From: Chara braunii
Taxonomy: Eukaryota; Streptophyta; Charophyceae; Charales; Characeae
DNA: 24,390 bases
Direction of reading: 5' to 3'
Assembly: GCA_003427395.1 (NCBI GenBank)
Contig: BFEA01001031.1
Span: forward strand, 187,074-211,463
The translations under genes were made by a program, and so were the position numbers. Below the pieces are notes generated by a model that worked only from the letters and a program-made list of their open reading frames with translations, was not told the origin of the DNA and ran no database searches. This document shows, piece after piece, positions 8,557 through 17,994 of the stretch. The stretch's first letter is position 1, and each line of letters starts with the position of its first letter.

Positions 8557-11500
8557 CAGATACCACCCCGCCAAATTCCTCTTCTGTCTCCTTTGGGTAC
8601 GAGTTGCCGTCCACTATCAGCCGACTCCCCAAGTCTTCCACTTCCACGATCCGACCTTCTTCCTCTGTGAGCAGTGGTCCATAGTTCTTCGCACAAAATC
8701 GCACCGCGCGGCCAGAGATAGGTAATGACTTAATCTCATCACTGGGTCTTGCTCCCACTGCGAGAGCTGCTCTGTTCCTCGGGTCCCGAGGCTCCACCGT
8801 CTCAATCATAACCCGCATCCCATCTAGCTTCTTAATGGACAATGTCTGGCTTCCATCTGGTCGCTCTATCGTCACAGCATGCACGTGGCTCAGCCACATT
8901 CGTCCCAAGAGCAGATCGGAGCTGCAGTTCTTGACTGCAAAGACAGGCAGGGTCACTCGTACCCCTTGGACCTCTATGGCTGCCTTGTGATAAACCCCAG
9001 TGATCTGTTGCTTTCTCCCATCAGCAGTCTCTATCTCGAATAGGTATGACCTATCGAGGTCCAGTCCAATCTGTACTGCCAGATCCTCGTCTATAATGAC
9101 AGCCTCACTGCCGTTATCGATCACAGCATCTAGTACCGCTCTATTGTTTATGATCGTCTCCACGGCCCCACTAGCAAGTATGTAAAACTTGTCTGGTGGC
9201 ACACCTTCCATCCCATCAAGAAGGACTGTCGCCATGCGATCCGCTCTGGCAGTCACCCCCGTTACTGCTACTGTAGGAGCTTCCGCCTTAGGGCCCCCCT
9301 GAGCCTCCTCTAATAAAGGTATGCGAGTCTTCCGTGTGATCATCTGTAACTCATCGGGAGCTGGCTTCGATGGCGCCAGGTGCTCTAGAATAAAGCACTG
9401 CATGGGCTGCCGAAGGGCCCGTCTCAGTGGCTCGAACGTGTCAATCTCATCCAGTGAACTCTTCATCAAGAACTTCTTTACTCCCCGCTTTCGCGGCGAA
9501 AGAATAACCTCCTCTCCATCGATCCGCTGCCCGCCGTCCTTCTCCGCCATCACGTAATCCGTGTCGGTCTTCTTCGATGTAGATCCTCTCGCGGACTTGG
9601 TAGCTGCCACCCTTATGGGTGTGGTCGCCATATCTCCTTCAAAAGTTATCTTGATGCTCTGGCTCCTAACCGGCTCCTTTCCTTTACTCGGCTTTATTCT
9701 CCTTGCTTCGATATTCTCCTTCATCGAGGGGAACATCGATACGTCTCCCAGATCATCTGCCCATTTGACGTACTTGCGGTCATCAAGCACGACAAGGCCT
9801 TCATCTATTGCTCGTTTGAGATCCGGGCAATCTCTCTTGATATGATCATCCCCCCTGCAGTAAACGCAAGAGTTCGTGGGTGTGGGTGGCCTGTCGTCTN
9901 CGCNNCTNGANGTCGAACCNCTNGNTGCTCTNGGGTCAGGGGACTTNGGATACGGGTCAGCCGAAGCGCCATATCCCCCTCTCTCATTCCTGCCGCGCGA
10001 ATCATTGCGGCGGTCTCCGTATTCGTATTGCCCGCGTGAATCATCGCGTCGGTCTTCTCGGTCGTATCGCCCGCGTGAATCATGACGTCGGTCTCCTCGG
10101 TCGTACCGCCCGCGTGAATCAACGGGCCGATTCCCTCGGTCGTATCGCCCGCGTGCATCATCACGTCGGTCTCCTCGGTCGTATCGCCCGCGTGAATCAT
10201 CGGGTCGATCTCCTCTCTCATATCTGCCGCCCTTGTATCCGTCTCGATCCTTCCTCTCATATTTGTCGCCTCTATGTCCATCTCGGTCCGATCTCTCATA
10301 TCTGTCGTCCCTATATCCATCTCGGTCCGATCTCGCATATCTGCCATCCCTGTATCCGTCTCGCCGGTCCTGATCCGACTCCCACCGGCCTCGAGAGTCG
10401 CCTCTACCCCCGTCAGGCTTATAGCGAGGGCTACGCGAGTAGTCATCCAGTCTCCTAGCACGCCCATACATCTCGCGAGTCCTGCGGTCCCGGTCTATCT
10501 CATCATCCCTACGTCGCTATGGCTCATCGTCTCTCTCCCTTTCCCTCGTACGATAATTAGTCAGTGTTCGAGGATTCCTATCCTCAACACTCCTCCAGGA
10601 ACCAGTGTTCCTCCGGTCCCAGCAAAGTGAATATGGCCCTCCGGGCTTGTCCCGGTATGCAGTAGCTCCTGTGGTGGTTACAATTTCTGTAACCTGTTTT
10701 GTCAATCCTTTTACCATGTCCCTTATCTCCTTCACTTCTTCGGCCACGACTTCATTTTTCTCCGACCAGGGATGGTCCTTAAAATCACCGACATCTATCG
10801 GTGGCATGCTCCTTGTAGAGGGAAAAGTCACGTCTCCTCATCCCTCTCCACACCAAGTCCTTGTAGTCATCTGCCTCTGCCTTTATCGCGAGCTTTAGGA
10901 CTTCTGGGAAGTCAAGCTTGTCACGCGGAAGATCTATAAGTATACTCTTTTGTCTACCTTTGGACAGGTGTCCGATGAAGATAGCACAGCGCTCGACCTC
11001 TGAGATCTTCCCCTTCTTCATCAGCACGTCGGAGATCTTCTGGAAACGCATCCCAAATGCCCGTACGCTCTCATGTTCATCTTGAGTCATCGTCTCAAGG
11101 TCCTTGATGGAGTACTTGTTATCCTCCAATTTGTAAAGCTCAACGAGGTTCTTCTTGTACGTAGTCCATTTCCCATCCTTCGGTCGAGCTTCCTTAACTT
11201 CCCTACCGNGACTTGGGTCCACATTAAATAGGAAGTTCTCTATAATCTCTTCCTCTGACCACTGACTCCGACTTGCATGAAACTCCCACTTCTCCATATA
11301 TTATGTGATGCCATAACCCGTAAAAGTAGGTGGCTCAGAGGCCTTGTGCGTAATAATATAGCGGTCCTTGCTCTCGTAAGGGACCGGATGCGACTTCCCT
11401 GTCTGAGGGTCAAAGACTCGTCTAGGCGGCGCTCTGTCTCTATCTCTGTCCTTACAATAGGAATCCCTCGAACTCTCTCGCCAGTCGTCTCTGTGCCTAT

Positions 11501-11777
11501 CTGCCATGGTCTCCCTCCGCTCATACTCGGGGGAGTGTCGTCTCGACGCTTCTCGTCGACCGCTCGAGGTTCCCGTCTTCAGTGCCTCCTGCGGCTCCGT
11601 CACGACCGGCTCGCCCATTACGTCGGGCTCTCCGTCATTGGTTTGGTCAGCCCATCTCAGCGGTGCGTCCCGCCTAATTCGTTCTTTCAGATCCCTCAGA
11701 GCTCGGTAGGGCGATGTCCTGTACTCCTCTCCTATCTCGGCCGTGGTCGGTTGTGGCCCCATCGTGTTTGGTTCCAT
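8546..11777 (-). pseudogene. gag-protease polyprotein (capsid, RD-rich linker, zinc knuckle, retropepsin-like)
   Basis: The start is the ATG at 11775-11777, after the 25-bp repeats. The N-terminal part is basic and Arg-rich. The capsid-like region has WTTYKKNLVELYKLEDNKYS and FIGHLSKGRQKSIL (about 11297-10850). A 130-residue linker of ten 13-residue repeats follows (9974-10363), then one zinc knuckle CVYCRGDDHIKRDC (CX2CX4HX4C, 9827-9868) for RNA binding. A retropepsin-like segment has VIDNGSEAVIIDEDLAVQIG, with Asp codon 9116-9118; its active site reads DNG instead of DTG/DSG. Lesions: TAA at 11301-11303, frameshift around 10790-10830, TAG at 10517-10519. The last frame stops with TAA at 8546-8548, from where pol continues in the -1 frame. 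Several ambiguous bases lie in 9900-9946. Confidence 0.9.
9974..10363 (-). repeat. Ten tandem 39-bp (13-codon) repeats in the gag linker
   Basis: In translation the units run from RDGYRDGRYARSD through RRDDSRGRYDRGD-type copies to RRNDSRGRNERGG, ten in perfect 13-residue register. The first four copies (DGY type) and the last six (DDSRG type) form two sub-families. This gives a long, highly charged Arg/Asp linker between capsid and zinc knuckle, likely disordered and RNA-binding (inference). Confidence 0.9.
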
Positions 11778-11819
11778 AGGCCACTAGAAGACGCAGTTAG
11801 GCACTCTCGCCGGGTGTTA

Positions 11820-11944
11820 CAGCCCGGACTTATGACAGTTGCTGCAGCCCGGACCTGTGACGGAACTCGCAGCCCGGACCAGTTTCAGAACTCGCAGCCC
11901 GGACCAGTGACAGAACTTGCAGCCCGGACCTGTTTCCTTGTCAC
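11820..11944. repeat. Five 25-bp tandem repeats just upstream of gag
   Basis: Units begin exactly at 11820, 11845, 11870, 11895 and 11920, each starting CAGCCCGGAC. The period of 25 breaks any reading frame, so the tract is a leader rather than coding. It ends 43 bp before the gag ATG and begins just after the end of the preceding open frame. Units three and four contain AGCCCGGACCA, identical to the 11-mer beside the 3' LTR at 5127-5137. Confidence 0.92.
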
Positions 11945-11965
11945 GGATCACGCTCGTCACCAACC

Positions 11966-12736
11966 CTAGCTCTCGACTACCCTGATCACTACCACCAGTA
12001 CTCGGTTCCGGTCGCGGATCTCGTGCTCTCCCTCTATCCCAAGAATCCCTGTGTCTAGGTAGGCCTCCCCTTTGGGATCGGCCAACAAGGCCGCGCCTCT
12101 CCGGATCTGCAGTATACCCATGACAGGATCTCTACACCTGCGGCAGATCGCAGTCCCAAGCCTAGCCAATGTCTCCTGATGAACACCCCTCAAGAGCCTC
12201 CGAGCGTCTAACTCCGCCCTCCTTGCTAGATCTCCTACCCCGTCTTGAATCGGGTAGCGTGCTGAAGGTGGAAGCTCTCCTCCTACTGCCATCCAAAGTC
12301 GCTCGCCGACCTTTCTGACCTGTACTTTCTTTCCAAGAGCTTCCAACCTCTATTTCTCCTCCTTCAACTCCCAAGCAGCTATGAGGTGATCTGTCTAGCA
12401 CCTGAGGTAAGTCAGTGCTATAGCCATTCGTAACTTCATCGCCGACAGCTCCAAAATGTCATAGAATGTCTCAAGGTCCTCCTTATCCCCACTATCCTCT
12501 ATGGCCTCTAAAGTCTTTATCGCCTTCCTCCAGTACTGATCGTGAGCGGCTAGCACCCTGAGTATGGCACCGTCTGTTACAACTCTCCCTAACTCTCCAG
12601 CTTTCCTGGCTTCGCTTATCTTCAACCTCTCAGCCTCTCTGGTCGTCTCNTACCATGCCCTTATCCGCGGCCGCCCTTCGAAGGTGTCATTCGGAGTACG
12701 TATTCTATCCTCCGTCCTCCTTCTATTCCAATCCAA
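11966..12736 (-). pseudogene. Extra ORF F, unknown helical protein, two stops
   Basis: One frame runs from 12736 to 11966 (about 257 codons), interrupted by two TAG codons (12395-12397 and near 12349). No ATG is evident; the first non-stop codon run includes a TTG. The product is rich in Ala, Leu, Glu and Arg and predicted helical, for example AIKTLEAIEDSGDKEDLETF and AWELKEEK followed by RLEALGKKVQVRKVGERL, which is coiled-coil like. A CRRC pair occurs late. I recognise no domain. It lies immediately upstream of the 25-bp repeats and gag, on the same strand as gag. It could be the last member of the extra-ORF block or an old N-terminal extension of gag; sequence alone does not decide. Confidence 0.5.
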
Positions 12737-12905
12737 AGTCCTGTCCCCCAGGCCTCACGCAGCACACGGCGGACACACTCTACCTCCTCAACTATGCACA
12801 GTCAGGTATGGAGCTGGAACTCTAGGATCACTAACACCAATGGTCCGTCCAATTTCCCTACCACATGCAATGAGTACCGATCCGTCGTGTGTAGTGTAGT
12901 CCCGC

Positions 12906-13226
12906 TCATGTCCTGTCGCTACCTCCCTGCGTTACCTCGTCCTCCGGCGTCACGCCATCTGCAGACCTCTCACTAGTTCCTTCGCGTGATACGCTTCTAG
13001 CCTTTACCCTCCCCAAAAAGTCCGATTTCCACGCCTGGATAATCTCTCTTTCCTCCCTAAACACACTCTCCAACTTTCTCGTCACGAGCTCAGCCCTACG
13101 CAACTTGCTCTCATCCTGGCACGACCAGATCTCCCTTAACTTGTTCCCCAACTCCTTTACCTGGTTCAAGAGCGGTTCTTTAATGCGCTCTCTCACTCTT
13201 CCGACTGCATCACTCTCCTCTTCCAT
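12906..13226 (-). CDS. Extra ORF E, small charged helical protein of unknown function
   Basis: An intact ATG-started frame of 106 codons. The sequence is highly charged and probably helical through residue 75 (EPLLNQVKELGNKLREIW, KLESVFREEREIIQAWKSDF), then a Ser/Thr/Glu/Gly-rich tail. It begins 27 bp after the preceding frame ends. The 170 bp between it and ORF F (12737-12905) shows no convincing coding. No family is recognised. The helical, coiled-coil-like character is shared with ORF F, so the two might be parts of one broken gene in different frames. Confidence 0.45.
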   Translation of the reverse strand: MEEESDAVGRVRERIKEPLLNQVKELGNKLREIWSCQDESKLRRAELVTRKLESVFREEREIIQAWKSDFLGRVKARSVSREGTSERSADGVTPEDEVTQGGSDRT

Positions 13227-13252
13227 ACTCAGTCTTCATTTATTTTTCCAGC

Positions 13253-13540
13253 TCATCCTGTCACCCTTGCTCTAGCCTCCGCTACCGCCTCGTTGTGGAA
13301 GTGCTGCGCACGCATATAGCCATGTGACCATATCATCACCTCATAGGAAATTGAGGTCTGGAAGGTCACCCGCGCCAGTACATCAGCTCTATGCTCGTGG
13401 ATCAAATCTCTAGCTCGTTGCCAACACTCCCCCGCCGTCAAGTCCTCTTCTACGTACGCTCGGAGAAGTACTGACACAGTGTACCCTGTGCTTACCAGTT
13501 GCTCTCCTACACGCATCACTGTGGCCGTCCTCCCCGGCAT
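13253..13540 (-). CDS. Extra ORF C2, short unknown protein related to ORF C1
   Basis: 95 codons from an ATG at 13538-13540, overlapping the degenerate tail of ORF A3. A second ATG eight codons in (VMRVGEQL) is also possible. By eye it aligns with C1 (14635-14399): TVSVLLR against KVTLSLR near the start, and YEVMIWSHG against VEFIIYFHG about 40 residues later. The same (Y/F)(F/S)HG feature is seen in A2 (TVYFHGIVHDHW), so C1 and C2 may be shortened relatives of the A domain. No known domain recognised. Confidence 0.4.
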   Translation of the reverse strand: MPGRTATVMRVGEQLVSTGYTVSVLLRAYVEEDLTAGECWQRARDLIHEHRADVLARVTFQTSISYEVMIWSHGYMRAQHFHNEAVAEARARVTG

Positions 13541-14316
13541 TCCCTAAGGAGTGGCCTTAGACAGTCCACCCAGCTAGTAACGTCTGTGATGTCGTCAAGC
13601 CCCACGTACTCGATCTCTGCTCATTTCCTGCAGTACCTAATCAGATCGACTGGCCTTAGACAGTCCACCCAGCTAGTAACGTCTGTGATGTCGTCAAGCG
13701 TCTCTCTACAGGGTGGTCCCCACCTCACACAAATGGCGTAGTATACTTCCCTGAAACGGGGCGCTTAGCCCTCCCAGAGCGCGTAAAGTGTGTGGTCCAC
13801 TGCTCTACTCAGACGTTCTATACTCCCATAGGTCTGCCCTATCACGAAGGCAGGAGGTCCGAATCGCCAATCCTCTCTCGGGTGGAGGGTCGGGTGCGGA
13901 GGACCGTATACCAAGCGACTCCAGCGCGTCCTCCCTCGAGAGAGTCTCGCTAGTTGCTGGTTAACGATCACTCTGGCCAACGACTCGCTTCTCCACCAAG
14001 CCTTGCTTGCCCCTACAAGTGTCAGTCCTATCTCTGAATCGTGTGCTCTATCCGCTATCAGATGTCCGACCCCTTCTAGATCATGAGTCCTCTCGGGTCG
14101 TTCGTCTCGTATTATCACTGTCCAAAGGAAGAGTCCCTCTGCGAGCCACGTTCCCAATTATCGTATCGGAACACGCCCTGTCCCCTCTAACGCCACGGGA
14201 AGAGGAATGTCGTACCCAACCGCCGTCTCTCTGGGTCTCACAAGCTTCCTCACGCTATACGATTCGGACTCACGTGAGAGGACATAGGCTAACCAGGCTA
14301 CCGAGTCACTCCTCAT
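13541..14316 (-). pseudogene. Extra ORF A3, third probable paralogue of the A domain, broken
   Basis: The frame starts at ATG 14314-14316 and stays in one frame to about 13541, with TAA at 14158-14160, TAA at 13765-13767 and a TGA near 13630. It resembles A2: VALE...W...GLFLWTVII against VALELP...DVHLWTYVIE, then EGVGHL against EVVGHI, then WWRSESLARVIV against HWREKQSAKRILL, then FREVYYAI against LGEVYFVAL. It has no acidic EYYQ domain after it. A 49-bp sequence is duplicated in register near its end (13552-13600, 13651-13699), repeating DDITDVTSWVDCLRP. Function unknown. Confidence 0.5.
13552..13699. repeat. Perfect 49-bp direct repeat, 99-bp period
   Basis: TGGCCTTAGACAGTCCACCC and the following 29 bases occur identically at 13552-13600 and 13651-13699. 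The 99-bp period is 33 codons, so the duplication keeps the frame of ORF A3. The perfect match suggests it is younger than the many point lesions around it. Confidence 0.95.
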
Positions 14317-14398
14317 CCCGCCTCCGACTCTCGATCAGCATCACTCTACTCCCTCCGATGCACCCTATCTCTCGAAGTTGCTAACTCCTCAGAACTCC

Positions 14399-14635
14399 TT
14401 AGACAACTCTCCTACTCAGGTTCAGTATGGTCGAGTAGGTGCTGCGTGCTCTCCCGTCTGCTCCATGGAAGTAGATAATAAACTCAACGTACCTCTGGCT
14501 CCTCCGTATCTCCAGGGCATGTTCCGTCATGAGTCCGATCTGTCGCTCAACAATCTCTAACGCCTCTCCTTCCCAACCACCGGTCCTATCTCGTCGCAGG
14601 GAAAGAGTCACCTTCAGTATATCCCGGTCTGCCAT
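14399..14635 (-). CDS. Extra ORF C1, short unknown protein
   Basis: 78 codons from the ATG at 14633-14635 (MADRDILKVTLSLRRDR) to a stop at 14399. Landmarks are GGWEGEALEIVERQ and YVEFIIYFHGADGR. It follows the acidic end of the B2 domain by about 60 bp and precedes A3 by about 80 bp. It resembles C2 and, more weakly, the middle of the A domain. It may be a remnant of a fourth A copy rather than an independent gene. No known family. Confidence 0.4.
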   Translation of the reverse strand: MADRDILKVTLSLRRDRTGGWEGEALEIVERQIGLMTEHALEIRRSQRYVEFIIYFHGADGRARSTYSTILNLSRRVV

Positions 14636-14692
14636 ACTCTCCACTACTCCCTTCTCTAAACCTCACTCGGATATGTCCTGCCTCTAGTCGTC

Positions 14693-15832
14693 TCATGCAT
14701 CTGACATATTCTCATCTGTGTCCTCATCTACCCTCTGTCCCCATGGGATGTCCTCCTGCCCCTCGGCTTGAAGGAGATGACCCCAACCGTCCTCCTGCGG
14801 CGCCTCTGCACCCACCTGCTCCTGTCGCTCAGCCCGCGCCAGATCTCCCCAGTCCATGTCCTGGTCGCCCCAAGGGTCTATGTCATCGAAGTCCTCCCAA
14901 TCCTGATCCTCGGCGTACCACGCAAGATCGTTAGCCTCTGGATATACCTGCTGGTAATACTCCTCAACCTCCTCGGTCGAGATGAGATGGCCCGGCCTCT
15001 CCTCACGAGTTTCGGCTAGCAGTTGTTCCACACCAGCTAAATGATCAGTTGGCCTCCGAGCTTCTCTCTCTAGCGCCGTCTAGAAGGCTAGGGGCTGGTA
15101 CAGAGAATACAGGTCTGGGCTCCCGGTAGGTACAATGGCCCGCAGGAACTCAATCAACTGGAGCCCTCACTCGCCTACAAGCGGCCCCGCTACAAACTGC
15201 GCATACAGCACCCAGTCCCTGTCAGCGTACCCTCGGCAAAGGCCGTCCAAGTCGAGAGCCACAAAGTAGACCTCACCCAGACGTCCAAGTCCCCAAAGCT
15301 CCTCTGCCATGAAGCACGAAAGTGTCACACGCAGTCGACTACTAGGATATGGGAAGTGTCCTCCAATCCTCAAGGTCGTCGTCACTCCTCGAACACCCCC
15401 GTGCAGCCGCTCTACCTCGCCCCGCGCAGAGTCTGCTCGGGCCAGTAAAATCCTCTTCGCGCTCTGCTTCTCTCGCCAATGATCGTGAACGATGCCGTGA
15501 AAATAGACTGTGGCTAGCACCTCCCGTGAGTAGTAAATGTGGCCCACTACCTCTATGCTAGTCGTGCCTGGTCGTCGCCACCTCAGACTCTCTAGGTCAA
15601 ACGTCTCGATGACATACGTCCACAAGTGTACGTCTGGGCCCAACACCGTCGATGACCATCGGCTCTCTATCGCATCCGCGGAAACCCCTCTGGCGGGCAG
15701 CTCCAGCGCCACCTTGCCTGGCGCTACTGCCTCTGGAGGTCTAGGCCATCTAGCGTCGTCGATCTGAAGCTCCACTCCATTGGCCTGCTCTATCATCGAT
15801 CCGCTCTCGCCGATATCAATAGCTAAGCTCAC
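14693..15832 (-). pseudogene. Extra ORF A2-B2, two-domain protein of unknown family
   Basis: A single frame of about 380 codons runs 15832-14693, with only a TGA near 15165 and a TAG near 15083. The first 235 residues (domain A) include VELQIDD, VALELPARG, DVHLW (67-71), EVVGHIYY (94-101), YFHG (110-113), GGHFPY (157-162), GEVYFVALD and, after the TGA, GLQLIEF. The C-terminal part (domain B) begins EEVEEYYQQVYPEAND and is extremely acidic, with many Asp/Glu and Trp. The start is uncertain: the frame opens on a GTG right after a stop codon. It is a clear diverged paralogue of 16880-15865. No signal peptide, membrane segment or recognised catalytic motif is seen. Confidence 0.6.
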
Positions 15833-15864
15833 TCAACCGCCGCTCTAATGTGCTCCTCTGCCTC

Positions 15865-16880
15865 CTACGCCCGGACGGCTCCTCCTATCCTGGGGAAGTG
15901 GGCGTCCGTAACGTCGATCTCCTCCTCCTCAACCTCACCCTCTCGGACGACCCTGTCTGGCTCCCAAGCGTCCTCGTCGTCCTCTCGCTCCCAACCCTCG
16001 TCGTCAAACTCGTCCTCGACGCGGTATGGGGCCTGTCCTATAGCCTGGTAGTACTCCGCCAACTGATGGCCGTATATCAGTGGTCGCTCGGCATCCTCAC
16101 TCCACCAGCTCCCCCTGTCGTCTTAGAAGAGCCGCCCAATGCAGGTCACTTACTCAGAGCCGGCTCGGAGCTCACGGTCTAGCCAATCCCAAACGCACGG
16201 AGACTGGGGCCACTCGTCGTCTATCGAACGGTCAGCTCTATAAGCTGAACCCTCTCGTCACCCCAGCGAAGCCCACCGGTCACGAGCGAATAATAGATGT
16301 AGTCGAGGTCGGCAGGCCTTCTCGCCAGGATCTTGAGATCCTGATAGGCTAGGTATGTCTCGACCACTCCACCAACACCTCCAAAGACGCTCTCTACGAC
16401 GAACGTCGGAACTATCGCCCGCAGACTCCTAACGCTGTACGGAAAAAACCCGTCCCATGCTATCACCAGCTCGCCCGTGATATCAAGAGGCGGACGCCCG
16501 TGACATAGGGTCAACGGGTCGCTCGAGTCCTCCGCTCGGAAGGTAGCTACTTCGTCCAATAGGTAGCGTAACGCCCTGCTAACCGCGCCACTAGTCCCTG
16601 TCGTCGCGAGGCCCACCACGGCCTCCCTGACCGCGCCCGGTCCTAAGTACAAGTAGGCTCTCACCACGCCCACTCCTTGCCCAGGCCGGTGCTCTCTGTG
16701 CATCCAAAGTCACACGTCCTCGGACAAGATTATGGACCTCCACGCAAACTGGCCGTCAACGTGTCGAGCGCTGCGCCCGGGGATCGTGAGCTCCACCAGA
16801 TCCCCTTCTATGAGTTCAGGGGGCCCCAAGTCCCAGTCGATGGTGGCCTCATAGACTCCTACTTGCGCTCTCGGTCACAT
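15865..16880 (-). pseudogene. Extra ORF A1-B1, paralogue of A2-B2
   Basis: Starting at a possible ATG (16878-16880), the frame reads through a TGA at codon two (16875-16877) and another TGA at 16710-16712 to 16221, then continues in a shifted frame to 15865 with further stops. It matches A2-B2 in order: YEATIDWDLGPP, VELTIPGR, DV then LW, GVVRAYLYL, SRALRYLLDEV, DGFFPYSVRSLR, GVVETYLAY, ADLDYIYYSLV, VQLIEL, and LAEYYQAIGQ followed by a strongly acidic tail (EDEFDDEGWEREDDEDAW). It is the first coding unit after the leader. The frameshift between domains is around 16225-16215. Role unknown; the repeated two-domain layout argues that this was a real protein family. Confidence 0.6.
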
Positions 16881-17966
16881 CCAACTCGCGACTAGAGAGA
16901 ACGTACCGAGAGGGAAGGGTAGAGAAGGTGAAAGATGGTAGAAGAAGGCCTGTCGAATCTAAGGAAATTTCGGCAGCACTTCGCCTCCCTTCGTTGGGAG
17001 CCCCAATATCACGCTGTCAATCTATCTCCTAACTATCCAAGGGTTCCCTATGGTGCTACGGGGCGGAGTTCCGGCTCTGAACAAGGCAACAGGCCCTATA
17101 GTCTAGTTCCCTCGAATAGAAGGCGTGTGCTCTGTTCGAGGGAACACTGCATCTGACTGCTCCGGTCATCCCTCAGGAGTACAAATGTCCTCCCTTACCT
17201 AAGAAACAAAATCAGAAGGCCTTCACCTTCTTTCGCCATCTTTCTAAGCCATTTTAATATTTTTAGGGGATTTTAATGAATTTAAATAAATATAAACTAC
17301 TTTTATCTTCCAAAAACCCACTGGCCCTCGACTACTGCCTAGAGGCATGCAAGGCTTCCCCTAGAGAGCAGTGCGGCAAATGTGTTTCTCTTTCCGCTAA
17401 TATTTTTCTGTATTTAACTCTATTTAATTTACAATAATTTCATTTACATAAGATACACCCCCCTTTTTATTTTACATACTTTTATCCCTTGGCAGAATCG
17501 TTCGACCTCGAGAGGTCCCCGAAAATTTTGGCAGCACTTCGTTTCCCCCTGTGGGGATGGTGTGCCCGAAGGCCTCAAAATAGCCGCCGAAGGAGTATAG
17601 CAAAAGGGAAAAACTATCAAAGAAAATTTTAATTTTTAACCAATTTTTGAGTATTTTCTCTAATTATTTTTTAATTAATTTGAAATATTTTACAAATTTT
17701 CCTGAAAATTGGGCAGCATTTTCCCTCCCCCCGTGGGGATGGGGTTCGGGATTTCCGCCCCTAGCTCAACAACCCGAAAGGAAAGACGTCAGAATTAAAA
17801 AAATAAAACAAAATTTAATTAACCTTTTTTCGTTATTTTTAATATTTTCTTTAATTTAATTTTTCAAAAAGAAAAAGGCTGAAGAACTAAAAAGGCAAAA
17901 TATTCTCCGTATATTATCCTTCCTCTTCGAGGTTGTTATCCGCCCCAAAACCCTGGATAAGACTTC

Positions 17967-17994
17967 CCCTAATTAGGGTTTTCCCTAATTAGGG
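17967..17994. repeat. Duplicated palindrome CCCTAATTAGGG with AGGGTTT motifs
   Basis: Two identical 12-bp palindromes at 17967-17978 and 17983-17994, each followed by GTTT. A third AGGGTTTT follows at 18005. AGGGTTT is the plant telobox/telomere-repeat core, but three scattered copies are not a telomere tract. Possible protein-binding or hairpin site in the leader. Confidence 0.6.

Noticed and set aside
11301-11303. Stop at the end of an independent first gag ORF
   Set aside because: The same frame reopens two codons later and continues straight into the capsid-like region, so this is a single nonsense codon within gag rather than a gene boundary.
5248-16880. In-frame stops as a signature of cytosine deamination or RIP
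   Set aside because: Every stop codon is one C-to-T or G-to-A change away from CAA, CAG, CGA or TGG, so the observation is automatic and carries no information without a consensus from other copies.
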